Below are positions 30,807 through 39,604 of a stretch of DNA of 43,218 nt, piece by piece. This DNA is from an uncultured Lachnospiraceae bacterium (GTDB lineage Bacteria; Bacillota; Clostridia; Lachnospirales; Lachnospiraceae): positions 1 through 43,218 of the forward strand of contig CAJUQY010000024.1 in the NCBI GenBank assembly GCA_910588815.1, written 5' to 3'. Positions within the stretch are counted from its first letter, which is position 1. Every line of letters begins with the position of its first letter. The notes beneath the pieces are model-generated. The model saw nothing but the letters and a program-made list of their open reading frames with translations. It was not told the origin of the DNA and did not search any database. A program made the translations under genes and the position numbers.

Positions 30807-33800
30807 TCAGTCTTCTACACCGTAGAGCTTAACCAGCTTCTGCAGGTGTGCATACTTGGCCTTGGACTGGGCTTCTGCCGCGTCGAAGAGCTCGGCAGCT
30901 CTTTCGGGATTCGCACGTACTAAGGAGTTGTAACGTACTTCACCGTTTAAGAACGCCTTGTAGTCTCCGGTAGGAGCCTTGCTGTCCAGGCTGAATGCAG
31001 CCTTGCCCTGCGCCGCCAGCTCAGGATTGTAGCGGAAGTTGAACCAGTAGCCTGCTTCAACGGCTGCCTTCTCCTCAAGCTGAGCCTTCGCCATACCAGC
31101 CTTGATTCCATGATTGATACAAGGAGCGTATGCGATAACCAGGGAAGGTCCCGGATAAGCTTCTGCCTCTGCCAGAGCCTTCACGCACTGATTCATATCA
31201 GCGCCCATGGCGATCTGGGCAACGTATACATAGCCGTAGCTCATGGCGATGGCCGCCAGATCCTTTTTCTTCACGTCCTTGCCGCCTGCCGCGAATTTCG
31301 CGATGGCGCCGGTGGGAGTCGCCTTGGAGGACTGTCCGCCGGTGTTGGAGTAAACCTCGGTATCGAATACCATAATGTTTACGTCTCTGCCGCTGGCCAG
31401 TACGTGGTCCACACCGCCGAAGCCGATATCATAAGCCCAGCCGTCGCCGCCGAAGATCCACTGGGACTTCTTGGCCAGGAAATCTTTGTCTTTCAGGATG
31501 TCTTTTGCCTTGTCGCAGCCGCAGGCTTCCAGAGCAGCCACCAGCTTGTCGGTAGCGGCGCCGTTGAGTGCGCCTACGCTGAAGGTATCCAGCCATTCTT
31601 TTCCGGCAGCCTTCACGTCAGCATTGTCGCCGTTGGCAACGACATCTTCCACCTTGGATTTCAGAGTCTCTCTCATGGCATTCTGAGCCAGGCTCATACC
31701 ATACCCGAACTCAGCCGCATCCTCAAACAGGGAGTTGGACCATGCCGGACCCTTGCCCTCGGGAGTCACGGTGTAAGGAGTGCTCGGTGAAGAGTTGCCC
31801 CAGATAGAGGAGCAGCCTGTTGCGTTGGCAATATACATTCTGTCGCCGAAGAGCTGAGTGATCAGCTTCGCATAGGGAGTCTCACCGCAGCCTGCGCAGG
31901 CGCCGGAGAACTCAAGGAGGGGCTGCTTGAACTGGCTGCCCTTTACGGTATTCTCTTTGAATTTCTCAAGAACCGCTTCCTTCTTAGGCAGCGTCAGGCC
32001 ATACTCGAAGCCCTTCTGAACATTGATATTTGCTTCCATGGGCTCCATGGTAAGAGCCTTTGCACCCTTCTTTCCGGGGCAGACCGTCGCACAGGAACCG
32101 CAGCCTAAGCAGTCCAGAGCATCCACAGTCATGGAGAACATCATTCCCGGCATGCCGGTCATGGGGATCTTCTTCATTTCCGCAGGAGCAGCAGCCGCTT
32201 CTTCCTCGGTCATAGCCACAGGACGGATGGTCGCATGAGGACAAACATAGGAGCAGAAATTACACTGGATACAGTTTTCCGGATTCCATACAGGAATGCT
32301 CACCGCAACGCCGCGCTTCTCAAATGCGGCGGCGCCGGAAGGAGTGGAACCGTCCACATAATCAACAAAGGCAGATACAGGCAGCTTATTGCCTTCCTGT
32401 GCGGAAACGCTCTGCTGTACCGTCTTGACAAATTTCACAACGTCTTCTCTGTCGCCGCTGGGAACTGCCGCGGACAGATCCTCGTACTCGGCGTTCTTCC
32501 AGCTCTCAGGAACCTCGATCTGGTGAACCTGCTTTGCACCCTCTTCGATGGCGGCCCAGTTCTTCTGGACAACATCGTCGCCCTTGCGGCCGTAAGTCGC
32601 CTTCGCGGCAGCCTTCATCAGTTCAATGGCCTCTGCCTCAGGAATGATGGCGGCCAGCTTGAAGAATGCGGACTGAAGGATGGTGTTGATACGGGTTGCA
32701 CCCATACCGGTCTCGATACCGATCTTCACACCGTCGATGACATACATCTTGATGTTGTGGTCGGCGATATATTTCTTCGCCTGTCCGGGAAGATGCTCTT
32801 CCAGGCCGGCCATATCCCATGCACAGTTAAGCAGGAAAGTACCGCCGTCCTTCAGATCCTGTACCATGTTGTATTTTCTCAAGTATGCCGGATTGTGGCA
32901 GGCAACAAAATCAGCCTTGCTGATCAGGTAGGTGGAACGGATCGGATCCTTACCAAATCTCAGATGGGAAATGGTAACGCCGCCGGACTTCTTGGAATCA
33001 TAGTCAAAGTAAGCCTGTGCGTACATATCCGTGTTGTCACCGATGATCTTGATGGAGTTCTTGTTAGCACCGACCGTTCCGTCTGCGCCAAGGCCCCAGA
33101 ATTTGCAGCTGATGGTCCCTTCGGGCGTTGCGGAGAATTCCTCGCCTACAGGCAGGGACAGATTGGTCACATCGTCCACGATACCGATGGTGAAGATCTT
33201 CTTCTCCGTGTTGTTGTAAACGGCAACGATCTGTGCGGGAGTCGTATCCTTGGAGCCAAGGCCGTAACGTCCGCTGTAGATCGGAATGTTGTGGAACTTG
33301 GTGTCACGGAGGGCAGCAACCACATCCAGGTACAGAGGCTCGCCCTGGGCGCCAGGCTCTTTCGTTCTGTCAAGTACAGAAATCTTCTTAACAGTATCCG
33401 GAATCGCCGCGATCAGCTTGTCCGCCACAAAAGGTCTGTACAGACGGACGATCACAAGGCCGACCTTCTGACCCTGGGCGTTCATAAAGTCAACGGTCTC
33501 TTCGATGGTTTCGCATACAGAACCCATGGCAATGATCACATGCTCTGCATCGGGAGCGCCGTAGTAATTGAACAACTGATAATCCGTGCCAAGCTTCTGG
33601 TTTACCATGGCCATCTTCTCTTCCACGATAGCAGGAAGCGCATTGTAGTAGGAGTTGCAGGCCTCTCTTGCCTGGAAGAAGATGTCAGGGTTCTGGGCAG
33701 AACCTCTCTGGCAGGGATGCTCCGGATTCAGGGCATGGCGTCTGAACGCGTCGATGGCGTCCATATCTACCATATCCTTCAGATCCTCATCATCCCAGAC

Positions 33801-34352
33801 CTCGATCTTCTGGTACTCATGAGAAGTACGGAAGCCGTCGAAGAAGTTAATAAAAGGAACACGGCCCTTGATCGCCGCGCAGTGTGCAACGGGAGTCAGA
33901 TCCATAACCTCCTGTACGCTGCCTTCGCAGAGCATGGCAACGCCGGTCTGACGGCATGCATAAACGTCAGAATGATCGCCGAAAATAGACAAGGCATGGC
34001 TTGCAAGCGCACGCGCGGAAACATTGAATACGCCGGGAAGCAGCTCGCCCGCTACTTTGTAAAGGTTCGGAATCATCAAAAGCAGGCCCTGAGACGCCGT
34101 ATAAGTGGTCGTCAGAGCGCCGGCAGACAGAGAGCCGTGTACCGCGCCGGCAGCGCCGGCCTCAGACTGCATCTCAGCCATCTGGACTGTCTGTCCGAAG
34201 ATGTTTTTCTTCCCCTGGGTCGCCCACTCATCCGTGGCTTCCGCCATGGGGGATGAAGGGGTAATGGGGTAGATGGCAGCCACATCGGTATACGCATAAG
34301 AAGCATATGCGGCCGCATGATTGCCATCCATGGTTTTCATTTTTCTTCCCAT
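30807..34352 (-). CDS. nifJ: Pyruvate:ferredoxin (flavodoxin) oxidoreductase NifJ
   Basis: A single-chain PFOR that oxidises pyruvate with CoA to acetyl-CoA and CO2, reducing ferredoxin. The 1181 residues match the family. Domain I has IYPITPSSPMAE (about 29-40). The ferredoxin-like insert has CIQCNFCSYVCPHA (about 695-708) and CLGCGSCATVCPG (about 746-758). The TPP domain has CAGCGETPY (about 820), GDGWAYDIGFGG (about 967) and NTGGQSSKATP (about 1004). ATG 34352 is 9 bases from AGGAGG. It has its own promoter; codon use and G+C are like a highly expressed gene. It is the core of anaerobic energy metabolism here. Confidence 0.97.
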   Translation of the reverse strand: MGRKMKTMDGNHAAAYASYAYTDVAAIYPITPSSPMAEATDEWATQGKKNIFGQTVQMAEMQSEAGAAGAVHGSLSAGALTTTYTASQGLLLMIPNLYKVAGELLPGVFNVSARALASHALSIFGDHSDVYACRQTGVAMLCEGSVQEVMDLTPVAHCAAIKGRVPFINFFDGFRTSHEYQKIEVWDDEDLKDMVDMDAIDAFRRHALNPEHPCQRGSAQNPDIFFQAREACNSYYNALPAIVEEKMAMVNQKLGTDYQLFNYYGAPDAEHVIIAMGSVCETIEETVDFMNAQGQKVGLVIVRLYRPFVADKLIAAIPDTVKKISVLDRTKEPGAQGEPLYLDVVAALRDTKFHNIPIYSGRYGLGSKDTTPAQIVAVYNNTEKKIFTIGIVDDVTNLSLPVGEEFSATPEGTISCKFWGLGADGTVGANKNSIKIIGDNTDMYAQAYFDYDSKKSGGVTISHLRFGKDPIRSTYLISKADFVACHNPAYLRKYNMVQDLKDGGTFLLNCAWDMAGLEEHLPGQAKKYIADHNIKMYVIDGVKIGIETGMGATRINTILQSAFFKLAAIIPEAEAIELMKAAAKATYGRKGDDVVQKNWAAIEEGAKQVHQIEVPESWKNAEYEDLSAAVPSGDREDVVKFVKTVQQSVSAQEGNKLPVSAFVDYVDGSTPSGAAAFEKRGVAVSIPVWNPENCIQCNFCSYVCPHATIRPVAMTEEEAAAAPAEMKKIPMTGMPGMMFSMTVDALDCLGCGSCATVCPGKKGAKALTMEPMEANINVQKGFEYGLTLPKKEAVLEKFKENTVKGSQFKQPLLEFSGACAGCGETPYAKLITQLFGDRMYIANATGCSSIWGNSSPSTPYTVTPEGKGPAWSNSLFEDAAEFGYGMSLAQNAMRETLKSKVEDVVANGDNADVKAAGKEWLDTFSVGALNGAATDKLVAALEACGCDKAKDILKDKDFLAKKSQWIFGGDGWAYDIGFGGVDHVLASGRDVNIMVFDTEVYSNTGGQSSKATPTGAIAKFAAGGKDVKKKDLAAIAMSYGYVYVAQIAMGADMNQCVKALAEAEAYPGPSLVIAYAPCINHGIKAGMAKAQLEEKAAVEAGYWFNFRYNPELAAQGKAAFSLDSKAPTGDYKAFLNGEVRYNSLVRANPERAAELFDAAEAQSKAKYAHLQKLVKLYGVED

Positions 34353-34416
34353 AGGTTTGATCCTCCTCTAAATATATAGATGAATTATGAAAAATTTTGA
34401 ACAAATCATCGTTCCT

Positions 34417-34446
34417 ATTATACAATCGCCATAAATGGAATGTCAA
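34417..34446 (-). promoter_or_regulatory. Sigma-A promoter of nifJ
   Basis: Minus strand TTGACA (34441-34446), 18 bases, TATAAT (34417-34422). A leader of about 60 bases precedes AGGAGG. Confidence 0.8.
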
Positions 34447-34477
34447 ACTATTATCAAAAAAAATACATAACCTGCAC

Positions 34478-35419
34478 TTATTTCACAAAAGCCTTCACTT
34501 TCTCGGCAATACTGTCTCCATCCAGACCATATTTTTTGACCAGATCCTTCGCCGGGCCGGACTCACCGTAGGTATCGTTGATGCCGATCTTCATCACCTT
34601 CGTGGGGGCCTTGGCGGAAAGTACGTCGCAGACGGCGCTTCCCAGGCCGCCGATCACAGAATGCTCTTCCACGGTCACCACCCTGCCGGTCTCCGAGGCT
34701 GCCTTTACTACCAGCTCTTCGTCAATGGGCTTGATGGTATGGAGGTTGACCACCTTTGCATCGATCCCCTCTGCCGCCAGCTTTTCTGCCGCCGCCAGGC
34801 TCTCGCTCACGCAGAGTCCTGTCGCAAAAATGGTAACGTCCTTTCCTTCTCTCTCCACGACGCCCTTGCCGATCTCAAATTGGTAGGAAGCCTCGTCGTG
34901 GATCACAGGAACGGCAAGACGTCCGAACCGCAGATAAACCGGGCCGTCATGCTCGATGGCAGCGCGCACGGCCGCCTTCGCTTCCACGTCGTCGGCAGGA
35001 TTCAACACCACCATGCCGGGGATCGTCCGCATCAGGGCGATGTCCTCGTTGCACTGATGGGTCGCGCCGTCCTCGCCCACGGAGATTCCCGCATGGGTTG
35101 CGCCGATCTTTACATTGAGATGGGGATAGCCCACGGAGTTTCTCACCTGTTCAAAGGCTCTGCCTGCCGCAAACATGGCAAAGGAGCTGGCAAAAGGAAT
35201 CTTTCCCGCCGCCGCCAGGCCTGCCGCCACGCCGATCATATTTCCCTCCGCGATGCCGCAGTCGATATGGCGGTCCGGGAAGGCCTTTTTAAAGGTTGCC
35301 GTCTTGGTGGCGCCCGCTAAGTCGGCGTCTAAGACCACCAGGTTCTCATATTTTGCGCCGCATTCTGCCAGCGCGTTTCCATAGCTTTCTCTTGTCGCGA
35401 TCTTCTTTACTTCTGACAT
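34478..35419 (-). CDS. Transketolase, C-terminal subunit
   Basis: A 313-residue pyrimidine-binding plus C-terminal half of a split transketolase. Visible features are VLDADLAGATKT (about 33-44), FPDRHIDCGIAEGNMIGVAAGLA (in parts: CGIAEGNMIG near 58-67), FAMFAAGRAFEQVRNS (about 81-96) and THAGISVGEDGATHQ (about 108-122). With the N-terminal subunit it transfers two-carbon units in the non-oxidative pentose phosphate pathway. Its ATG overlaps the stop of the upstream subunit gene (TAATG), giving equal synthesis. Confidence 0.93.
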   Translation of the reverse strand: MSEVKKIATRESYGNALAECGAKYENLVVLDADLAGATKTATFKKAFPDRHIDCGIAEGNMIGVAAGLAAAGKIPFASSFAMFAAGRAFEQVRNSVGYPHLNVKIGATHAGISVGEDGATHQCNEDIALMRTIPGMVVLNPADDVEAKAAVRAAIEHDGPVYLRFGRLAVPVIHDEASYQFEIGKGVVEREGKDVTIFATGLCVSESLAAAEKLAAEGIDAKVVNLHTIKPIDEELVVKAASETGRVVTVEEHSVIGGLGSAVCDVLSAKAPTKVMKIGINDTYGESGPAKDLVKKYGLDGDSIAEKVKAFVK

Positions 35420-36243
35420 TACGCTTCACCTGCTTTCTCCAAATCTGCCATTGCCGCTGCGTACTGTTCGTCGTTGGGCGCGGTCCCGTGCCAGGACGCC
35501 TGATTCTCCATAAAGGAAACACCCTTGCCCTTTACAGTCTTGGCAATGATCGCCGTCGGCCGGCCTTTCACCGTCTTTGCTTCCTCAAAAGCCGCCCGGA
35601 TCTGGTCAAAATCATGACCGTCGATATTGATCACATGGAAATTGAACGCTTTGAATTTCTCATCAATGGGATAAGGAGAATTGACGTCCGCCACATTTCC
35701 GTCAATCTGAAGGCCGTTATTGTCCACGATCACCACCAGGTTGTCCAGCTTTCTGTGGGCCGCCAGCATGGAAGCCTCCCATACCTGGCCTTCCTGCAGC
35801 TCTCCGTCTCCGAGAAGCGTATACACGCGGTAATCCGCATTGTCAAATTTGCCGGCAATCGCCATGCCGACCGCCGCAGAGATTCCCTGGCCCAAGGAGC
35901 CGCTGGACATATCCACGCCGGGCGTATGCTGTTTGCAGGGATGTCCCTGTAAATGGGAACCGATATGGCGCAGCGTCACCAGATCCTCCACCGGGAAAAA
36001 TCCCCTGCGGGCCAAAGCCGCGTAGTAACCGGGAGCCGTATGTCCTTTGGAGAGGACAAAGCGGTCTCTCTCCGGCGCCTCCGGATTCTTCGGATCCACT
36101 CTCAATTCTTCAAAATACAGATATGTGAAAATATCTGCCGCGGAAAGAGATCCGCCGGGATGGCCGGCCTTGGCGCTGTGGACGGACGTGATAATATCCT
36201 TGCGCACTTCATTGGCCATTTTTTTGAGTTCCAATGTATTCAT
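35419..36243 (-). CDS. Transketolase, N-terminal subunit
   Basis: A 274-residue TPP-binding half of a split transketolase: AKAGHPGGSLSAADI (about 22-36), LSKGHTAPGYYAAL, GSLGQGISAAVGMA (about 113-126) and the TPP motif GDGELQEGQVWEA followed by VDNNGLQIDG. ATG 36243 follows AGGAGG by 7 bases, so the longer frame to 36267 is not used. Two-gene transketolases are common in clostridia. The leader carries an inverted repeat at 36261-36276. Confidence 0.93.
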   Translation of the reverse strand: MNTLELKKMANEVRKDIITSVHSAKAGHPGGSLSAADIFTYLYFEELRVDPKNPEAPERDRFVLSKGHTAPGYYAALARRGFFPVEDLVTLRHIGSHLQGHPCKQHTPGVDMSSGSLGQGISAAVGMAIAGKFDNADYRVYTLLGDGELQEGQVWEASMLAAHRKLDNLVVIVDNNGLQIDGNVADVNSPYPIDEKFKAFNFHVINIDGHDFDQIRAAFEEAKTVKGRPTAIIAKTVKGKGVSFMENQASWHGTAPNDEQYAAAMADLEKAGEA

Positions 36244-36260
36244 TGCATTTCCTCCTTGTA

Positions 36261-36276
36261 ATACCACGCATGGTAT
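36261..36276. promoter_or_regulatory. Operator-like inverted repeat in the transketolase leader
   Basis: ATACCACGCATGGTAT: 6-base arms ATACCA and TGGTAT around four bases, between the predicted transcription start and the ribosome-binding site. Binding here would hinder transcription of the split transketolase; the regulator is unknown. Confidence 0.5.
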
Positions 36277-36287
36277 AGTTATTAAAA

Positions 36288-36316
36288 ATTATAACATTTA
36301 CCTCTTTTGATGTCCA
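36288..36316 (-). promoter_or_regulatory. Promoter of the split transketolase operon
   Basis: Minus strand TGGACA (36311-36316), 17 bases, TATAAT (36288-36293). Confidence 0.65.
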
Positions 36317-36480
36317 CCTCATTTTGCGATTTCCGAATTTCAGGCAGAAGCCGGCAGCCGTCTTCGCACCTTATATGTTTACAGATTCTGACAAAAAAAT
36401 CAGAACTTGCCAGTGTATTATTTTTGCGCATGCACATAATAAGCGTGTACCAAATAACAACCGAAAAGGAGGTGCTTCAG

Positions 36481-36696
36481 ATGTCTACAAAAAATTCTGG
36501 AAGCAGCAATCAGGTAAACGTACCCGAAGCAAAAGAGGCTATGGACCGTTTCAAGATGGAGGTGGCCAACGAGCTTGGCGTGCCGTTAAAGAATGGTTAC
36601 AACGGTGACCTCACTTCTTACCAGAACGGTTCCGTCGGCGGCTATATGGTCAAGAAGATGATCGAGGAACAGGAAAGACAGATGGCAGGTAAGTAA
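36481..36696 (+). CDS. Alpha/beta-type small acid-soluble spore protein
   Basis: A 71-residue SASP that coats and protects DNA in the spore. The germination-protease site region FKMEVANELGVPL (residues 25-37) and the second conserved block GDLTSYQNGSVGGYMVKKMIE (in parts: GYMVKKMIEEQE near 55-66) identify the family. ATG 36481 follows AAAGGAGG. A CATAATA at 36435-36441 matches a sigma-G -10 box, but I could not fit a -35, so forespore control is inferred from the family. It is direct evidence that the host forms endospores. Confidence 0.95.
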   Translation: MSTKNSGSSNQVNVPEAKEAMDRFKMEVANELGVPLKNGYNGDLTSYQNGSVGGYMVKKMIEEQERQMAGK

Positions 36697-36745
36697 ACCT
36701 TCCTCTTTCCCAATCGGGAACAGAATATGAAGATGTCCCGAAAAG

Positions 36746-36781
36746 AAATGGCTGTCCTTATAACAAGGACAGCCATTTTTT
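36746..36781. terminator. Bidirectional terminator between SASP and aldolase genes
   Basis: AAATGGCTGTCCTT (36746-36759) pairs with AAGGACAGCCATTT (36765-36778), a 14-bp stem with T-run on the plus strand and A-run/T-run equivalent on the minus strand, serving both convergent genes. Confidence 0.88.
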
Positions 36782-36783
36782 GA

Positions 36784-37722
36784 TCAGATCTTTCCGTCGG
36801 AGCCAAGAACCTCTGTGATCTTGTGCTTCACAACATCCTTTACATAAGCTCTTGCAGGAGACAGGTACTGTCTGGGATCGAAGTGATCCGGATGAGCCAT
36901 CATATGCTCTCTGATGCCCGCGGTCAGAGCCAGACGAAGGTCAGAGTCGATGTTGATCTTGCAGACGGCCATTCTGGCAGCCTGACGAAGCTGATCTTCC
37001 GGAACGCCGATGGCATCCTTCAGAGCGCCGCCGTTGCTGTTGATAATCTTCACATATTCCTGAGGAACGGAAGAAGAACCGTGAAGAACAATGGGGAATC
37101 CGGGCAGTCTCTTTGCCACATCCTCAAGGATGTCAAAGCGGAGCTTCGGATCGGTGCCGGGCTTGAACTTGTAAGCGCCGTGGCTTGTTCCGATGGCGAT
37201 AGCCAGGGAATCCACTCCGGTCTTGTCCACAAACTCTTCTACCTCTTCCGGTCTTGTGTAGGAGGAATCCTCCGCGCTCACCTTCACATCGTCCTCGATA
37301 CCGGCCAGAGTGCCAAGCTCCGCCTCAACCACTACGCCCTTGTCATGGGCATACTCGGCAACCTTCTTCGCCAGAGCGATATTCTCCTCAAAAGGCTTGG
37401 AGGAGCCGTCAATCATCACGGAAGTAAATCCGCCGTCGATGCAGGACTTGCAGATCTCAAAATCTGCGCCGTGGTCCAGGTGAAGGGCAACGGGAAGCTC
37501 CGGATAAATGTCAAGAGCCGCCTCAACCAGACGCTTCAGATATGCGCCGTTGGCATACTTTCTCGCGCCTGCGGAAGCCTGCAGGATGATGGGCGACTTG
37601 GCCTCTGCAGCCGCCTCGGTGATGGCCTGGACGATCTCCATGTTGTTCACATTGAACGCGCCGATCGCATAGCCGCCGTCATATGCTTTCTTAAACATCT
37701 CAGTAGTTGTAACTAAAGGCAT
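36784..37722 (-). CDS. fba: Class II fructose-1,6-bisphosphate aldolase
   Basis: A 312-residue zinc-dependent aldolase of glycolysis and gluconeogenesis, cleaving fructose 1,6-bisphosphate into DHAP and glyceraldehyde 3-phosphate. It has GAFNVNNMEIVQAI (about 21-34), the metal/catalytic HLDHGADFEICKSCIDGGFTSVMIDGS (in parts: LHLDHGADFE near 78-87), VEAELGTLAGIEDD (about 132-145), GTSHGAYKF (about 178-186) and LHGSSSVPQEY. Alternative tagatose-bisphosphate aldolases share the fold, but the length and motifs favour Fba. A TATAAT at 37773-37778 serves as -10, with a weak -35. Confidence 0.95.
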   Translation of the reverse strand: MPLVTTTEMFKKAYDGGYAIGAFNVNNMEIVQAITEAAAEAKSPIILQASAGARKYANGAYLKRLVEAALDIYPELPVALHLDHGADFEICKSCIDGGFTSVMIDGSSKPFEENIALAKKVAEYAHDKGVVVEAELGTLAGIEDDVKVSAEDSSYTRPEEVEEFVDKTGVDSLAIAIGTSHGAYKFKPGTDPKLRFDILEDVAKRLPGFPIVLHGSSSVPQEYVKIINSNGGALKDAIGVPEDQLRQAARMAVCKINIDSDLRLALTAGIREHMMAHPDHFDPRQYLSPARAYVKDVVKHKITEVLGSDGKI

Positions 37723-37772
37723 TGTTATCTCTTCCTTTCTGTGAGTTCTTCGCGCCTTTGCGCTTTGTCCCT

Positions 37773-37778
37773 ATTATA
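37773..37778 (-). promoter_or_regulatory. Probable -10 box of fba
   Basis: TATAAT on the minus strand, 50 bases before the ATG. At 17 bases upstream only CTGTTA is found as a -35, so the full promoter is uncertain. Confidence 0.45.
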
Positions 37779-37843
37779 CCATAAACTCCATTTTTTAACA
37801 GTTCTTTTTTTACTAATTTTTATAGGGTACGCAAAGCCCACCC

Positions 37844-38449
37844 TCACAGCCTGTCCCCGTCAACCTTATACTCCTTCATTTTCCGGTAAAAAGTGGCCCT
37901 GCTCATGCCGCACTGCCGCTGCACCTCTTCCATAGAAATCCCCCTGTTTTCCCACTGTTTAACGATATCGCCGAAATCACCTGGGGCCGCAAGCTTCGGC
38001 CTCCCGAACTGTATTCCTTTTTCTCTGGCGGCGGCGATCCCTTCCGCCTGCCGTTTCCGGATATTTTCCCGCTCGTTCTGCGCGACAAAGGATAATATCT
38101 GCAAAACCAGATCCGCAATGAATGTCCCCATCAAGTCCTTCCCCCTTGTGGTATCGAGGAGCGGCATGTCAAGGACACAGATATCGATACCGATCTCCCT
38201 GGTGAGAAACCTCCACTGCTCCTGGATTTCCTGGTAATTGCGCCCCAGCCGGTCAATACTCAGGATATAGAGGATATCTCCTGACCGCAGCCGGTTTAGC
38301 ATCCTCCTGTATTGAGGCCGGTTAAAATCCTTGCCGGACTGTTTATCTATATAAATACGTTTCTTTTCGATTTCCTTTTCCTGCATGGCAAAAAGCTGCC
38401 TGTCTTCGTTCTGGTCCCTGCCGGAAACACGGACATACCCGTATCTCAT
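37844..38449 (-). CDS. Serine recombinase of the resolvase/invertase family
   Basis: A 201-residue site-specific recombinase. The catalytic serine is S9 in YVRVSGRDQNEDRQ. The resolvase core has SIDRLGRNYQEI (about 64-75) and LSFVAQNERENIRKRQAEGIAAA (in parts: QNERENIRKRQAEG near 124-137), with a C-terminal helix-turn-helix (QRQCGMSRATFYRKMKEYK, about 178-196). The size fits small resolvases/invertases, not large integrases. No transposase is nearby. It is followed upstream by inverted and direct repeats (38459-38569) that could be its site, and then by the surface cassette. Confidence 0.92.
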   Translation of the reverse strand: MRYGYVRVSGRDQNEDRQLFAMQEKEIEKKRIYIDKQSGKDFNRPQYRRMLNRLRSGDILYILSIDRLGRNYQEIQEQWRFLTREIGIDICVLDMPLLDTTRGKDLMGTFIADLVLQILSFVAQNERENIRKRQAEGIAAAREKGIQFGRPKLAAPGDFGDIVKQWENRGISMEEVQRQCGMSRATFYRKMKEYKVDGDRL

Positions 38450-38458
38450 TCTAATCTC

Positions 38459-38569
38459 CTCCTTATAAATTCCGGCAAAACATATTCAAAATGTCTTTTT
38501 CCGGATTATGTAATAAGTACATTATAAGGAGTTATCCGGCCAGAGTAAGTCATCCTTTCAAAATGTCTT
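38459..38569. repeat. Inverted and direct repeats between recombinase and sortase genes
   Basis: CTCCTTATAA (38459-38468) and TTATAAGGAG (38522-38531) are exact inverted repeats 53 bases apart, with secondary complementarity at ATTCCGG/CCGGATT inside. A 13-base direct repeat TTCAAAATGTCTT occurs at 38485-38497 and 38557-38569 (72 bases apart). This is the sort of arrangement expected of a small resolvase or invertase site, but binding is unproven. Confidence 0.6.
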
Positions 38570-38595
38570 ACAGGCAGCTCTGCCAGAGACAGGCT

Positions 38596-39435
38596 TTATT
38601 CCAGCACCTTTCGTTTTCTTGCCACCACCACCAGGCGTCCGTTTTCCGTATAATAGTCACAGGTCGACAAGGTGAGGATCTCGTCGCCGTACTGTGCCGT
38701 AACGCCGGTTTCGTAGCGCGCAAGCGCCTTACAGTTTTCCACGTATTCGTCAAATTCCTCCTTTGTCCCCGCATCAAAGAAATGATAATACTTAAAAACA
38801 TCTTCGTCCTGCCTGAAAATCTGCGAACGGAACACCGCTATGATTTCATACGTCTCCTCCTCATACAGGGTCGTATATTGAATAACCGGGTGTTCCTTGT
38901 AAAATTCTTCCTCCTTATATCCGAGAAGGGCCCGGAACATGGTCCCGTTCTTCATGTTGTGTCCGTGGACCAGAAGGTTCGTACTCCTGGGCTCGACCTG
39001 ACAGTGTTCGTCAATGAACAGACAGCCCTGCTTTGCCGGATCCTCTTCCTTCTCAAAGGTCCGGAACAGGTAGTATTCCCCGTCCTCCGGCGTATACATG
39101 ACCGGATAATCGACGGCGGTTCCTTCGATCTTGATCCAGCCCGCAATGTCGCTGTTCCTCTCATACAATTCTTTCATGGAAGGGAGCATCTCCGGCTCCG
39201 GTTCCGTCTCCGGCTCTGTAGGGACCGCCGTCTCCTGTTCCGTGGGGAGGCTTAAGGTCTCCACCACCTCCGGCTCTGTCTCCCGCTCCACCTTCGGCGC
39301 GGCGGGCTTTGGCCGCAGAAGCAGGACTGCCGCCAGCGCCATTGCCAGGACGGCGCAGCCAAGCACCGCCGTCCAGATCCTCCTCGACCTTTTTCCTGCC
39401 TTCCGTCTCCCTGTTTTTCTCTCCTTCGCTTCCAT
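38596..39435 (-). CDS. Class B sortase
   Basis: A 279-residue transpeptidase that cleaves a sorting signal and links the protein to peptidoglycan. It has a basic N-terminus, one membrane anchor (about 20-40), an acidic Glu/Pro/Thr linker (45-85), then the sortase B fold. The catalytic residues are His159 (VHGHNM), Cys259 (LTLSTCDYY) and probably Arg267 (NGRLVVVA). The long insert between His and Cys marks class B. ATG 39435 is preceded by AAAGGATGG; the frame to 39564 runs back through a hairpin and is not used. It lies downstream of a protein with a sorting signal, its probable substrate. Confidence 0.93.
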   Translation of the reverse strand: MEAKERKTGRRKAGKRSRRIWTAVLGCAVLAMALAAVLLLRPKPAAPKVERETEPEVVETLSLPTEQETAVPTEPETEPEPEMLPSMKELYERNSDIAGWIKIEGTAVDYPVMYTPEDGEYYLFRTFEKEEDPAKQGCLFIDEHCQVEPRSTNLLVHGHNMKNGTMFRALLGYKEEEFYKEHPVIQYTTLYEEETYEIIAVFRSQIFRQDEDVFKYYHFFDAGTKEEFDEYVENCKALARYETGVTAQYGDEILTLSTCDYYTENGRLVVVARKRKVLE

Positions 39436-39528
39436 CGCATCCCATCCTTTTCGTCCGCCGGCCGGACGCCCTGCCGCATGGTTGCCGCCTTCCATACCGC
39501 ATGTCCGCCCGGGTTTTTCGCAACGTAG

Positions 39529-39562
39529 GCCGCCCGGGGCAGATTTCTCTTCCCCGGGCGGC
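39529..39562. repeat. 11-bp GC hairpin between anchored protein and sortase genes
   Basis: GCCGCCCGGGG (39529-39539) and CCCCGGGCGGC (39552-39562) form a very stable stem with a 12-base loop. On the minus strand no T-run follows, so it may be an mRNA stability or partial-termination element setting sortase level below that of its substrate. Confidence 0.6.
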
Positions 39563-39604
39563 ATTTTAGTGTTTCATGGCACCTGTTTGTTTTAAAACGC
39601 TGTT

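Noticed and set aside
32235..34256. 673-codon open frame on the plus strand
   Set aside because: It lies exactly antisense to nifJ. The predicted protein has no recognisable domain, and there is no ribosome-binding site or promoter; it is a mirror effect of nifJ codon use.
36307..36480. Longer spore protein frame
   Set aside because: Alpha/beta SASPs are about 60-75 residues, and ATG 36481 follows a strong AAAGGAGG.
37844..38449. Active transposon or integron around the recombinase
   Set aside because: No transposase, cargo genes or terminal repeats were found on either side; only a lone recombinase is supported.
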